Shown here one piece after another: positions 19,601 through 31,338 of a DNA stretch of 45,735 nucleotides; position 1 is the first letter of the stretch; each line of letters begins with the position of its first letter. The translations under genes were made by a program, and so were the position numbers. Origin of the DNA: FCB group bacterium (GTDB lineage Bacteria > Fidelibacterota > Marinisomatia > Marinisomatales > JAADGP01); contig JAADGP010000028.1 in assembly GCA_013152315.1 (NCBI GenBank), forward strand, positions 1-45,735, given 5' to 3'. Under the pieces are notes generated by a model. That model saw only the letters and a list, made by a program, of their open reading frames with translations. It was not told where the DNA came from and did not search any database.

Positions 19601-20396
19601 TATCCATCCGGATTGACGAAAACTGCGGTTTAAGCGGTGTCTTCTCAAATAATTTTTCCGGTATTTTATATTCATTAACAACCAAATCCCCAACCAACCG
19701 GTTCTCCGCACCCCAGGAGAAAAGAACATTTCCTTCAAAGGGGACTGATTTTATTAGACCCGAAAGAATTGATATATCCACATCACGTTTCCGAATCATG
19801 ACCTGGGTGTTATTAAGCGCCAACGACAAATCGGTACCCGCTAATTCCAGGTTCACGTTTTTTAAATCCAGCTTTAATCCTTGTTCCGATTTAATCGAAC
19901 CTTCCAATTCCACATTTATTTTCGTAGTGGTATCCAATACCGTTACCGCTACGATACCATCGATTTTTACGTTATGAACCGTGATCGGATTGTTTACAAA
20001 ATTAAAATCCGGGAAGGATTTTCTTTCTCCAGCCGGCTGGTTTTCCGGTCGGATTTCAACCGCTATCCGGCTTAGTTCCAATTGTTTTATATTAAGACCA
20101 TAAATCAACGAGCGCAGACAATTGATTTTTGCCCTGATTTGTGGAACCGTGATTTGCGAGCCTTTGGAATTGGTAAATTTGACATCCTTTCCCACAACCG
20201 TGGTAAATAAATGCCCCCCCAATTCGCCAATACTTACCTGCCATTCCCCGGTTTTAAATACTTTATTATTAATATACGACTCAATACGAGTCTGCCAGAT
20301 GGATGGTTGCAACAGCAAAAACGCCGCCAAGCCGATCAACACGAGGCTTATAGCAAGGATTTGACTAATCTTTTTCATTTGGGCTATTCGCGTCAC
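16614..20396 (-). CDS. TamB-like translocation/assembly module protein (DUF490/AsmA-like)
   Basis: 1260 aa, N-terminal signal anchor, long beta-rich body, C-terminal DUF490-like region (NPYLDISAETVINGERISISLIGSMDHPRLKLESSSGFSQSDILELLTW) ending in YRLRYSY; directly upstream of the Omp85 gene. Confidence 0.88.
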   Translation of the reverse strand: MTRIAQMKKISQILAISLVLIGLAAFLLLQPSIWQTRIESYINNKVFKTGEWQVSIGELGGHLFTTVVGKDVKFTNSKGSQITVPQIRAKINCLRSLIYGLNIKQLELSRIAVEIRPENQPAGERKSFPDFNFVNNPITVHNVKIDGIVAVTVLDTTTKINVELEGSIKSEQGLKLDLKNVNLELAGTDLSLALNNTQVMIRKRDVDISILSGLIKSVPFEGNVLFSWGAENRLVGDLVVNEYKIPEKLFEKTPLKPQFSSIRMDIHLETDFTDYNGKITVSNALGLNMGGEFTLKKYKDYLALEKLLLTSDQTQLSLSGLFEYSGRISGNMQLTQLDLGRWLKRQKETNVSGLVLYEGIIDSGRIDDLSLTMEVQESKLYPDNLISVSGSIAYHDSLLDLPEPLVLNIGPSSVVIKGFVNFREQDLDLALDLNDASVFLINNFWSDSLNSGTATGNLKVTGSFERPTFIVDLTGKNIQYRDLQIKDVGLNAKIEDQGGEEKGFAQVKLGRGEWRTFHFDNGIGEFSFAANKLNIENLQLNSGNNFFQLTGGIKDEKNITVERVQLAYEGHYLINTDPIHIRRDENLFDIKPFTLHVDDGVIEGYLTNDNRIEGRIKLSNVDSEIFSYFVRDKRFKLKGIVFGEMGIQGDINNLDRLIDVSFKNGEIAGQPFNDLIVSLLIRNNILHIDELTLIDGANTGVQVSGVIPLKKTSGESVKVELQTNFKNLNIELFTQFIPDWFHLGGMVSGNFDLGGTTENTSFSFDVKVDDAVFDILSLGTVKGSGKYGNHRLEFTSFSSRRGDNYIEGKGYLPVDYDLGSETFGRLITQDSLWIDTKGHLSNLEFLSAYLAEVDSITGNFDIGLRLSGTPEHPVRDGFINLDNAKVYTILLDDPITHLNGKAKVIKNRFIVDHLSGKMVKRGDRSKGKDNLDIKGEMDLTQFFKPRYDIHATGKNVYFKALIEDIEGVVDLDVNITGRDTITVAGEIAAIDVQMFQEFVSETVGAEPSEEGGIIMNYKLNFPIQGDFNLINSQIDANIGGEVSISQFGNRPADFAGELYIQEGKFYYYGDIFTISDGYLAFDGKGFNPYLDISAETVINGERISISLIGSMDHPRLKLESSSGFSQSDILELLTWRKRFEDQEISSTGFGNQAQAILGAWFESQLEKNLMQISALNQLGLVKDVTISGTGGFLNPNSQEDFSIKADLSDKLSLAYRRSFSLTNPNHMLGVEIKVSRYLSVVGNVDKTGNFHVKYRLRYSY

Positions 20397-20434
20397 CCCA
20401 CGATACGAATATACAGGTCACTGGTTCCAAAAAC

Positions 20435-20471
20435 AAAAAAAGCGTCCCACTATTTGCAAGACGCTTTTTTT
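20435..20471 (-). terminator. Rho-independent terminator downstream of dnaK (symmetrical, could be bidirectional)
   Basis: AAAAAAAGCGTC - 13 nt - GACGCTTTTTTT: perfect 12-bp inverted repeat with A-tract/T-tract, 15 nt past the dnaK stop. Confidence 0.88.
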
Positions 20472-20485
20472 GTATTGAATATCCG

Positions 20486-22453
<1,968 letters not shown>

Positions 22454-22493
22454 TTAATGGCAGATGCTTTGCCGGTGTCACTATTAATGGCAG
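22454..22493. repeat. Two 10-bp direct repeats TTAATGGCAG (22454-22463, 22484-22493), 30-bp spacing, upstream of dnaK
   Basis: Read directly from sequence. Confidence 0.6.
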
Positions 22494-22748
22494 AAAAGAA
22501 GGACGGTTAACTGATCCGCGGTCAGATTATTCAACGCCAAAAGATATTGGTGGTTTGTTGCAAATGAAAATACCGGTTAGCCATCGGGACGCAGGTTCAA
22601 ATGGGTTATCCTTATGGTGCGGATAATTTCCCACGGCGTTACTCCACACATATCACGTATAATGAATTCGTTAATATGGTGAAATTAATACGTCCATCGA
22701 ACCCGACGGTACCATCGGGGTTTTTTCTTCCCTTTCGGAGAGTCCGTG

Positions 22749-25265
22749 TCAGGAAGTTATATTTTCAGGGGATTTTTTACTGTCGGGGAAATCCGATTTC
22801 AGGGCCGGTTTTTTGGCAGACCGTTTTCTTTTCTTCACCGAATTAAACTTAAACTCCCCTTTCAACGCATCGACCTTGATAACGGCTCCCGATGAAAAGA
22901 TGTTTTCCAATAATAATTCGGAGATGGGATCTTCAAGGGAAGTCTGAATTTCGCGACGTAAATACCGTGCTCCGTATTCAGGATTAAACCCTCTTTCCAG
23001 TAACAATGCTTTTGCCCGCTTGGTTAATGAGAGTTTAATACCCAAATTGCTGAGATTATTCTTCAAATCCTGAAGTTGCAAATCGATAATATTCAAAACA
23101 TCCGTTTTCGATAAAGGATGGAAAACAATAGTGTCATCGAGTCGATTAAGGAACTCGGGACTAAAGGTATCCTTAACCTGTTCAAGTATTTTGTCGGTTA
23201 TTTCTTTAAAATCGAATTGATCACTGGATTCGACAAAACCAAAAGTACTGTTCGACTGAATTACTTTAGTACCGACGTTTGACGTCATGATAATAATCGT
23301 ATTTTTAAAATCAACTTTCCGGCCCAAGCCATCGGTTAAAACACCTTCGTCAAACATCTGGAGCAAAACGTTATATATATCCGGATGGGCTTTTTCAATT
23401 TCGTCAAAAAGGACTACCGAATAAGGATTACGACGAACTTTTTCGGTAAGCTCACCACCTTCTTCGTACCCTATGTATCCCGGTGGGGCGCCAATCAGTC
23501 TTGATACCGAAAACCGTTCACCATATTCCGACATATCTATTTTCACTAAGGAATCGACGTGACTGAACAGATAGCTGGCCAACGCCTTTGCCATCTCGGT
23601 CTTCCCTACCCCGGTAGGTCCAAGAAACAGGAAAACACCGATCGGCCGTTTCGGGTTTTTCAACCCGGCACGGGCCCTCTGTATCGAACGTGTCAGACTA
23701 TTAATAGCCTCATCCTGTCCGACAATGTACTTGTGAAGACCTTCGGGCATATTCAGCAATTTCTGGCTCTCGGACTGGGCCACTTTATTCACCGGTATCC
23801 CGGTCATCAGGGAAACAACGTCGGCAATATGATCCTCCGTGATTTGAATCGGATTTTTGCTTTCTTCCTTGTGCCATTGCCGCTGGGCATGGGCCAACCG
23901 CTTTAGCATTTTTTGCTCCGTATCCCGCAAGGCGGCGGCTTCTTCGAACTTCTGCTCGGCGACTACTTTTTCCTTTTCGGCACGGATATGTTCAATATCC
24001 TGTTCCAGATCGATAACAGACTGGGGCACTTTCGTATTCAACATATGGGCGCGCGAGCCAACTTCATCCATCACGTCAATGGCCTTATCCGGCAGGAAGC
24101 GATCGCTGATGTAGCGATGGGATAAATGAACACAGGCTTCTATCGCGTCATCGTCATAAATCACATTGTGGTGTTTTTCGTAATTGGTTTTCAATCCTTT
24201 GAGGATATCTATCGACTCCTCCACGGAAGGTGGATTAATCATAACTTTCTGGAAACGACGTTCCAGGGCCCCATCTTTCTCAATATGTTTCCGGTATTCA
24301 TCCATTGTTGTGGCCCCGATACAATGGATATCCCCCCGGGCCAACGCGGGCTTAAACATATTCGAGGCATCCAGGGAGCCCGTCGCGCCGCCGGCCCCCA
24401 CAAGGGTGTGCAGTTCATCGATAAACAGGATCAAATCGCCGGAATTCTCCAACTCCAACATGATGGTTTTCATCCGTTCCTCGAATTGACCCCGGTATTT
24501 TGTCCCGGCCACAATGGCAGCCAGATCAAGCGCCAGAATCCGCTTGTTCTGGAGCAAGCGCGGGACCGATTTTTTTATAATTCTCTGGGCGAGTCCTTCG
24601 ATAATCGCCGTTTTGCCAACTCCGGGTTCGCCGATCAGTACCGGGTTGTTTTTCTTCCGTCTGGTGAGGATCTGCGCGACCCGGACGATCTCGTCATCCC
24701 GTCCGATCACCGGATCCAGCTTCCCTTCAATCGCGAGGGCGGTAATATCACGCGAAAAATGATCCAGGGCCGGGGTTTTCGATTTTTGCGTTTTGCCAAT
24801 GCCCGTGCCGCCTGACTGAGGGGAGACTCCCTCCTTCAATTCATCCTGAATAAGTTCTTTTATACTGTGATAATCCAGGTTGTAGGCATTTAATACTTCA
24901 AACGCGATTCCCTCGGTTTCACGCAACATGGCCAATAATAAATGTTCGTCACTGGCCACCGTGGAACCCAGGGTTGTTGCTTCATTATAGGCGTTCCGGA
25001 GAATACGTTCAGCCCGCCTGGTTAACGGCAGGTGCCCCAGGGTCATGGTCCCGCCGGACGATTTGATCATGTCCTCCACCATCGCGCGGATATCGTCCAA
25101 ATCGCAATCGTATATTTCCAGGATCCTGATTGACAGGCCGGAACTCTCGTTTAACAAACCAAGCAACAAATGCTCGGAACCCACATAACTATGCCCAAGC
25201 CGGATTGCCTCCTCTTTGGCATAGCGCATGATATTCTGAACTCGTTTGGAAAAATTTTCTCTCAT
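22749..25265 (-). CDS. clpC: ATP-dependent Clp protease ATP-binding subunit ClpC-like
   Basis: Two Clp_N repeats, two AAA+ modules (GEPGVGKTAIIEGLAQRI; GPTGVGKTEMAKALA), UVR-like segment FEEAAALRDTEQKML. Confidence 0.95.
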   Translation of the reverse strand: MRENFSKRVQNIMRYAKEEAIRLGHSYVGSEHLLLGLLNESSGLSIRILEIYDCDLDDIRAMVEDMIKSSGGTMTLGHLPLTRRAERILRNAYNEATTLGSTVASDEHLLLAMLRETEGIAFEVLNAYNLDYHSIKELIQDELKEGVSPQSGGTGIGKTQKSKTPALDHFSRDITALAIEGKLDPVIGRDDEIVRVAQILTRRKKNNPVLIGEPGVGKTAIIEGLAQRIIKKSVPRLLQNKRILALDLAAIVAGTKYRGQFEERMKTIMLELENSGDLILFIDELHTLVGAGGATGSLDASNMFKPALARGDIHCIGATTMDEYRKHIEKDGALERRFQKVMINPPSVEESIDILKGLKTNYEKHHNVIYDDDAIEACVHLSHRYISDRFLPDKAIDVMDEVGSRAHMLNTKVPQSVIDLEQDIEHIRAEKEKVVAEQKFEEAAALRDTEQKMLKRLAHAQRQWHKEESKNPIQITEDHIADVVSLMTGIPVNKVAQSESQKLLNMPEGLHKYIVGQDEAINSLTRSIQRARAGLKNPKRPIGVFLFLGPTGVGKTEMAKALASYLFSHVDSLVKIDMSEYGERFSVSRLIGAPPGYIGYEEGGELTEKVRRNPYSVVLFDEIEKAHPDIYNVLLQMFDEGVLTDGLGRKVDFKNTIIIMTSNVGTKVIQSNSTFGFVESSDQFDFKEITDKILEQVKDTFSPEFLNRLDDTIVFHPLSKTDVLNIIDLQLQDLKNNLSNLGIKLSLTKRAKALLLERGFNPEYGARYLRREIQTSLEDPISELLLENIFSSGAVIKVDALKGEFKFNSVKKRKRSAKKPALKSDFPDSKKSPENITS

Positions 25266-25299
25266 ACCAGTTGGAAATTAAACACACTTTAACACGGAT

Positions 25300-25977
25300 T
25301 CAAACATCCTCTGCATTTTTTAAGCCGCCATTAACTAAAATTAAACGACGATTCCCTATGGCGGCAACATCGGGATTATGGGTGGTAATAACAAACGCCT
25401 GATTAAAATCGTCTCTGATTTGCACAAACAAATCCATTAACCGGCGGGCATTCTCCACATCGAGATTTCCCGTCGGCTCGTCGGCCAGGACCAAATCAGG
25501 ATTGTTTATCAGGGCCCGCAATACGGCCACCCTCAGACGTTCCCCTCCGGAAAGCTGGGAGGGAAAATGATCTTTACGGTCAATTAGACCCACGTATTCA
25601 AATAATTCTTCCGCCCGTTCCTTTTTTGATTCTTTGGTTCTCCACAGCCGGGTGGGAAGCAAAACATTCTCCCAGGCGGTAAATTCCGAAAGCAAATGAT
25701 GGAACTGAAATACGAATCCCAGATGAGCATTGCGCACCCGTGCCAATTCATCGTCCGACATGACCGCGATGGATTTCCCGTTAATGAAAATTTCCCCTGC
25801 GTCGGCGCTATCCAGAGTACCAATAATGTTCAGTAACGTCGATTTGCCCGAACCGGACGGTCCCATAATGGTCACAATGTCCCCCCTGGGAACATCCAGA
25901 TTGAGGTCCACCAACACCGGCAGATTCTTTACACCGTTCTGGTAAGATTTGTAAATATGTTTTGCTTCCAGTATCAT
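25300..25977 (-). CDS. lolD: ABC transporter ATP-binding protein, LolD family
   Basis: Walker A GPSGSGKST, LSGGERLRVAVLRALINNPDLVLADEPTGNLD; next to two FtsX/LolC-type permeases. Confidence 0.92.
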   Translation of the reverse strand: MILEAKHIYKSYQNGVKNLPVLVDLNLDVPRGDIVTIMGPSGSGKSTLLNIIGTLDSADAGEIFINGKSIAVMSDDELARVRNAHLGFVFQFHHLLSEFTAWENVLLPTRLWRTKESKKERAEELFEYVGLIDRKDHFPSQLSGGERLRVAVLRALINNPDLVLADEPTGNLDVENARRLMDLFVQIRDDFNQAFVITTHNPDVAAIGNRRLILVNGGLKNAEDV

Positions 25978-25991
25978 CGTTTTATTTCAAG

Positions 25992-27197
25992 TCATTTTTC
26001 AAGATGGACCGCGTCTTTCGGCTGTATCATCATCGCCCGGCGGGCGGCCACCACAGAGGATAATACGATTAACAGCAACGCAATGCCGGGAATAATTATT
26101 AAATCTGAGGCCCTCAATATCATGGGTACCCGGTCCATAAAATAAATATCCTCCGGCAATGGAAAAATACCATAATAATTCTGAATTACGATAATAATCA
26201 GGCTGATTGCAATTCCCGCCACGGCGCCGGCGCCGCCGATCATCAATCCCTGTTTAATCAATACCATGTAAATATCCCTGGCGGTGGCTCCGATTGTCCG
26301 CAAAATTCCAATCTCTCTTATCTTCTGATAGGTAACCAAAACCAGTGTGGACGTCAAATTAAAGGCGGCCACCAACACAATAAGACTTAATATGATCATC
26401 GCGCCGATCCGTTCCATTTTCATCGCCTGGAACAAGCCTTCATGGAGTTCCGCCCAAGTATGGATCGTAGTGGTCGGAGGTAAAAGCGCGGCTATTTTAT
26501 TTTTAACGATACCAACATCCTCCGCCCCGTCCAGCCGGATATCCAGACCATCCAGCTGTTTTTTACGGACAAACATTTTGCGGCCCAATTCCAGGGGAAG
26601 AAAAACCATACGGTCATCAAAATCCAACACTTCCACCTGGAAAATTGCGGCTATCCGGGTCTGGTACTGGCGCGGAAACCCCAATTGCCAGGGACTGTCG
26701 ATGGGGCTCATGACGGTAATCCGGTCCCCCTCTTCCAGATTCAGGCGTGATGCCAGCAATCGGCCTACGATAATCGGGGTCTGCCCCGCTTCCACTTCAA
26801 TTTCCTGATGTACTCCCAAATTATAGAAAGTGGAAACCGATCGAAAATCCACGGCTTTGAAACTTACCATCCGACTTTCGCCATTCCGATTTGTTAACAA
26901 ACCTTTCCTTTCCATAAATGGCATAACCGATTTAACGCCCGGTTGTTTCCGCAGTAATTCTATAATCGACGGGATATTCTGAGTTTTTTCCAAGCCCGTG
27001 ATTCGCAAATCACCCTCGAAACCGATGATTTTTTTCGTCACCTGCGCCTCAAAACCGTTTAAGACGGCGACGGACAGAATCAGGAAAAGACAACCCAGGG
27101 TCATCCCGATAATGGCAATCCATCCCGTGAAACGGCTGGCCCCCGCGCCCGGACCGCCAAGCATAAAACGCCGTGCCAGATAAGTCGTGACGTTCAT
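25992..27197 (-). CDS. LolC/LolE-family (FtsX-like) ABC transporter permease
   Basis: N-terminal TM, periplasmic MacB-PCD-like domain, FtsX C-terminus (YQKIREIGILRTIGATARDIYMVLIKQGLMIG). Confidence 0.92.
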   Translation of the reverse strand: MNVTTYLARRFMLGGPGAGASRFTGWIAIIGMTLGCLFLILSVAVLNGFEAQVTKKIIGFEGDLRITGLEKTQNIPSIIELLRKQPGVKSVMPFMERKGLLTNRNGESRMVSFKAVDFRSVSTFYNLGVHQEIEVEAGQTPIIVGRLLASRLNLEEGDRITVMSPIDSPWQLGFPRQYQTRIAAIFQVEVLDFDDRMVFLPLELGRKMFVRKKQLDGLDIRLDGAEDVGIVKNKIAALLPPTTTIHTWAELHEGLFQAMKMERIGAMIILSLIVLVAAFNLTSTLVLVTYQKIREIGILRTIGATARDIYMVLIKQGLMIGGAGAVAGIAISLIIIVIQNYYGIFPLPEDIYFMDRVPMILRASDLIIIPGIALLLIVLSSVVAARRAMMIQPKDAVHLEK

Positions 27198-28399
27198 TCG
27201 TACCGTAAGGCTTCCGCCGGTTTTACGCGGCTGGCTTTTATCGTCGGCCCCAGGGCGGCGACGATGGAGGAAATAATTCCGATGGCAATAATAATCCCGG
27301 TCACACCCCAGTGAATTTCAACCGGCACATTATCCATGAAATACACATCTTCCGGCAGCGATATAATTTGGAATTTGATTTGCAGGTACGCCAAGCCTAC
27401 CGCAAGAACGCCACCAAAAACCGAGCCGATAACACCGATAATGGCCCCTTCCAGCAAAAAGAGCCGCTTGATACGCGCCGGTGTCAACCCCAACGCCAAC
27501 AACGTCCCTATTTCCCGCATCTTTTCGATGACGATCATCGCCAGAACCGAAATAATATTCACTACCCCCACAAAGGCTATCATCCCGAAAATAAACAGGA
27601 TCGGCCATTTCTGTAGCGACATCCAATCAAACAAGACGCGATGCTTTTCTTTCCAGGATAAAAGATAATACGGATAACCCAGGTTGGTCTCCAGATACCG
27701 ATAAACGGGTCTTACGTTGCGCATATCATCCAGGGTAATGATACGGCCGGATACCTGACCCGGCATATTGAATAACGTTTGGGCATCCGCCAGGGACAAG
27801 TAGACCACCGTTTTGTCGTATTCCAGCAAACCGGAGTGAAATAACCCGGTAATACGATATTGCCGGAACCGTTGCGCCGTCGAAACCCGGGTTATCGATT
27901 CCAGATCAAACAGCACCAGTTTATCGCCAACACCAACCTTTAATTGATCGGCAAGACGATTACCCATGATAATTGATCCCGGACTTAAATCCAGTTCCCC
28001 GGACACCAAGATAGAAGACAACCCGGCAAATTTACTTCCGTCTCCTATTCCTTCCACGATCACTCCTTCAGCCCGCGAACCTTTGCGCAACAAGGCCGGT
28101 TTCTGGATATACAATTGCACCGTCATCGGAAAAGGACTTTGCCGGATTACGCTATCCAGGAAAGCGTCATTTTCTCTCATCGGCTGATCCATGAAATGCT
28201 GGATGCGAATGTGCCCGTCGAACCCGGCAATTTTCTGGGAAATGGTGTTTTCGAATCCTTTCAGGACGGCAAAAGTCAGGATTAACGCCGTTATGCCCAT
28301 TCCCAGTCCAAGAATGGCTAAAATCCCCGCGAAGGTTGAGAAGCTTCCTTTTTGAGGCGCTTTTAAATGACGAAAGGCGATATGAAAAGCGAGTGGCAT
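27194..28399 (-). CDS. LolC/LolE-family (FtsX-like) ABC transporter permease, second copy
   Basis: IEKMREIGTLLALGLTPARIKRLFLLEGAIIGVIGSVFGG; 4-bp overlap with the next gene. Confidence 0.92.
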   Translation of the reverse strand: MPLAFHIAFRHLKAPQKGSFSTFAGILAILGLGMGITALILTFAVLKGFENTISQKIAGFDGHIRIQHFMDQPMRENDAFLDSVIRQSPFPMTVQLYIQKPALLRKGSRAEGVIVEGIGDGSKFAGLSSILVSGELDLSPGSIIMGNRLADQLKVGVGDKLVLFDLESITRVSTAQRFRQYRITGLFHSGLLEYDKTVVYLSLADAQTLFNMPGQVSGRIITLDDMRNVRPVYRYLETNLGYPYYLLSWKEKHRVLFDWMSLQKWPILFIFGMIAFVGVVNIISVLAMIVIEKMREIGTLLALGLTPARIKRLFLLEGAIIGVIGSVFGGVLAVGLAYLQIKFQIISLPEDVYFMDNVPVEIHWGVTGIIIAIGIISSIVAALGPTIKASRVKPAEALRYE

Positions 28400-28500
28400 T
28401 AATATGACGGTAGTAAGGAATGGATCACTGAATGGATCAACATTCGGGGGTCGTTTATGCCGGGGTCAGTCACGAATTCGTTTTGGCGCAAACTCCAAAT

Positions 28501-30000
28501 CTAATTCGATCCGTCTACCACACGCATGGCCGGAAACAGGATTACGTCTTTTATCCAGCGCCGTTCCGTAAGGAGCATTACCAGGCGGTCGATTCCGATT
28601 CCCACACCGCCGGTAGGGGGCATTCCGCATTCCATGGCCTGGATGAAGTTTTCATCCACGGGCTGTGCCTCCAGGTCTCCCGCCTTGCGCAATTTGGCCT
28701 GGGCCTCAAATCGTTCACGCTGGTCGATCGGATCATTCAGTTCCGTAAAGGCGTTCGCGAATTCCGCTCCCCCGATGAACAATTCAAACCGTTCAACCAA
28801 TTCGCTGTCCCCGCTGCGGTGCATTTTTGCCAAGGGCGAAATCGCCTTGGGATAATCGATTACAAAGGTCGGTTGAATCAAATGGGGCTCAACCAATCGT
28901 TTCATCAATTCATCCAGCAACTGCCCGTAGTTGGCATTTTCCGGGATTACCAGTCCGTGTTCCGTGCAAATGGCCTGCAATTGGCTTGCATCGGCTCGCG
29001 ACACGTCATGGCCCGTAAATTCCGCCAACAATTCCATGATCGGACGCTTGGCAAAGGGCTTCGACAGATCAATTTCCATGTCACCCCAGGTAACCTGCAA
29101 CGCCCCGACCTGTTCGGCCACGGAACGAATCAGTTCTTCGACGATTTCCATGATTTCTTCGTAATCGGCGTAGGCCTGGTAAAATTCCAGGGCGGTGAAC
29201 TCCGGGTTGTGGTTCCGATCCATCCCCTCGTTCCGGAAATTTTTGGACAGTTCATACACCCGATCGAACCCCCCGATAATCAGGCGCTTCAAATACAATT
29301 CATCCGCGATCCTTAAAAACAGTTTTTGTTCCAAGGCGTGGTGAAAAGTCTCAAAGGGCCGGGCATTCGCGCCCCCGTACAGCGGTTGCAGCACGGGCGT
29401 CTCAACTTCGATATAATCGCGTTCATCAAGAAAACGCCGGATAGCGGTGATGATTTTCGCCCGTTTGAAAAAGACCTCCCGGTTTTCCGGATTCACGATC
29501 AAATCCAGATGACGGTAGCGATAACGCTGTTCCTTATCCGTGAAGGCATCGAAGGTTTGCCCGTCTTTTTCCTTCACAATCGGCAAAGGACGGATGCTTT
29601 TACAAAGAACGGTAATGGATCTGGCATGGACGGATATTTCACCGGTTCTGGTCTTAAACACATACCCGTTCACCCCGATAAAATCACCAATATCCAATAA
29701 TTTGAAATGGTCATACGACTCGGAACCCACATCGTCACGACGTACATATACCTGGATCCGGCCGGCGTAATCCTGGACATGGCAAAACGACGCCTTGCCC
29801 ATTTTCCGCAGCGACATGATCCGCCCGGCAATAGTCACATCCTGCCCTTCCAGTTGATCGTAATCCGACTTGATTTCAGTGCTTTTATGGGTGGGTTTAA
29901 ACACATGCGGGTAGGGATTAACCCCCGCCGCTCGCAGTTTTTGCAGTTTTTCCTTACGAAATTCGATAATCTGATTTAAACTTTGTTTTTCGTCTGTCAT
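28501..30000 (-). CDS. lysS: Lysyl-tRNA synthetase, class II
   Basis: RKEKLQKLRAAGVNPYPH, FRNEGMDRNHNPEFTALEFYQAYADYEEIM, GIGIDRLVMLLT. Confidence 0.97.
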   Translation of the reverse strand: MTDEKQSLNQIIEFRKEKLQKLRAAGVNPYPHVFKPTHKSTEIKSDYDQLEGQDVTIAGRIMSLRKMGKASFCHVQDYAGRIQVYVRRDDVGSESYDHFKLLDIGDFIGVNGYVFKTRTGEISVHARSITVLCKSIRPLPIVKEKDGQTFDAFTDKEQRYRYRHLDLIVNPENREVFFKRAKIITAIRRFLDERDYIEVETPVLQPLYGGANARPFETFHHALEQKLFLRIADELYLKRLIIGGFDRVYELSKNFRNEGMDRNHNPEFTALEFYQAYADYEEIMEIVEELIRSVAEQVGALQVTWGDMEIDLSKPFAKRPIMELLAEFTGHDVSRADASQLQAICTEHGLVIPENANYGQLLDELMKRLVEPHLIQPTFVIDYPKAISPLAKMHRSGDSELVERFELFIGGAEFANAFTELNDPIDQRERFEAQAKLRKAGDLEAQPVDENFIQAMECGMPPTGGVGIGIDRLVMLLTERRWIKDVILFPAMRVVDGSN

Positions 30001-30022
30001 TGATCCAGTCCTTAACTCCGAT

Positions 30023-31127
30023 CTAACTGTTAGTCTTAATTCTTTGCATTAAGTAGGCCCGAATAAAGGGATCTATTTTCCCGTCCATAACGGCCTGAAT
30101 ATTTCCCGTTTCCAGTTTTGTGCGATGGTCTTTGACCAGGCTGTAAGGATGAAACACATAGGAGCGGATTTGGCTCCCCCATCCAATGTCCTTTTTCTGG
30201 CTCTCCAATTCCTTTACCGCTTCTTTTTCCTTTTCTTTCTCCAATTGATAGAGCCGGGATTTTAAAACTTTCATGGCCTGGGATTTATTTTTATGCTGGG
30301 ACCGTTCATTCTGGCATTGCGCCACAATACCGGTGGGAATATGCGTTATGCGCACGGCGGAGTCGGTCCGATTCACGTGTTGTCCGCCCGCTCCACTGGC
30401 ACGGAATGTATCGATTCGCAGATCGTTGGGATTGATTTCCACTTCGATTTCATCGTTTACCGAGGGGTAAACAAAGACCGATACAAACGATGTGTGTCGC
30501 CGGCTATTGGAATCAAACGGAGAAATTCGCACCAGGCGATGGACGCCCGCTTCGGCTTTTAATAAGCCATAAGCATATTCACCCCGCACTTCGATGGTGA
30601 TATCCTTAATACCGGCCTCCTCGCCCGGCTGGTAATCCAGGATGGTCATTTCAAAACCCTTTTGCTCAATCCACCGGCTGTACATGCGATACAGCATCTC
30701 CGCCCAGTCCTGGCTTTCGGTACCACCGGCGCCGGGATGAATTGTCAAAATCGCATCCATCTGATCCTGTTCATCGCCCAGCGTCAGCCGCAATTCCAGG
30801 TCTTCAAGAATGGTCTGGTAAGCCTTTAATTCGACCTCAACCTCTTCGGGAGAAGATTCCCCCGCCTCGGCGAACTCAAGCAACACTTCCACGTCCCCGT
30901 GTCGCCGTTCCAGATCCTTCCAGAGATTGATCTCTTTCTCAATAATCGAGATCTTCTTTAGAATCGAGGAGGCTCTTTCATTATTGTTCCAGAAAGAAGG
31001 CTCAACGGATTTGGCCCGTAGTTTCTCCAACTCAGCTTCTTTCGACGCTAAGTCAAAGATACCCCCGGAGTTCAAAATGTTTTACTTCGGCCTTTGCGAA
31101 ACGATCTTTTAATTCTGATAAATCCAT
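30023..31127 (-). CDS. prfB: Peptide chain release factor 2, expressed by programmed +1 frameshifting (ORF0 31127-31053, then main frame to 30023)
   Basis: ATG at 31127: MDLSELKDRFAKAEVKHFELRGYL-TGA, slippery site GGGGGTATCTTTGAC, then DLASKEAELEKLRAK... in +1 frame; GGQ motif GAGGQHVNRTDSAVRI. Confidence 0.96.
31053..31068 (-). promoter_or_regulatory. RF2 programmed +1 frameshift signal (internal SD-like GGGGG, then TAT CTT TGA C)
   Basis: Minus strand reads CGGGGGTATCTTTGAC with TGA at 31055-31053 in frame with ATG 31127. Confidence 0.95.
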
Positions 31128-31246
31128 GGTGTGAATTTACAATTATCCGTATGACAATTAAGATTTAAGATTTGCCCTTTCCCGATTTAATGCAACGTGT
31201 CGGAACGTAGTGGAGATCCCGATGGAGCGGAGCGACTGTCAGAGAA

Positions 31247-31260
31247 ACGTGATGCGTGAA
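31247..31260 (-). repeat. Two units of the 7-nt repeat (TTCACGC ATCACGT on minus strand)
   Basis: Same heptamer family as 2855-2924 and 42311-42338. Confidence 0.5.
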
Positions 31261-31314
31261 GCCTTTTTAAAATCGGTAATCTTCAATCAAAGATAGAAAA
31301 TCCTTCAAACCTTT

Positions 31315-31338
31315 GTCTCAGCCTTCGCCTTAGCCTTA
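31315..31338 (+). repeat. 6-nt periodic repeat GTCTCA GCCTTC GCCTTA GCCTTA
   Basis: Read directly; same family at 42351, 43147 (minus) and 43332. Confidence 0.6.

Noticed and set aside
22585-22625. Possible tRNA because of GGTTCAAAT T-loop-like string
   Set aside because: No complementary T-stem, acceptor stem or anticodon arm could be assembled on either strand.
24126-24815. Plus-strand 229-aa ORF
   Set aside because: Antisense to clpC with no family resemblance.
28432-29316. Plus-strand 294-aa ORF
   Set aside because: Fully antisense to lysS, no recognisable domain; explained by codon bias of the minus-strand gene.
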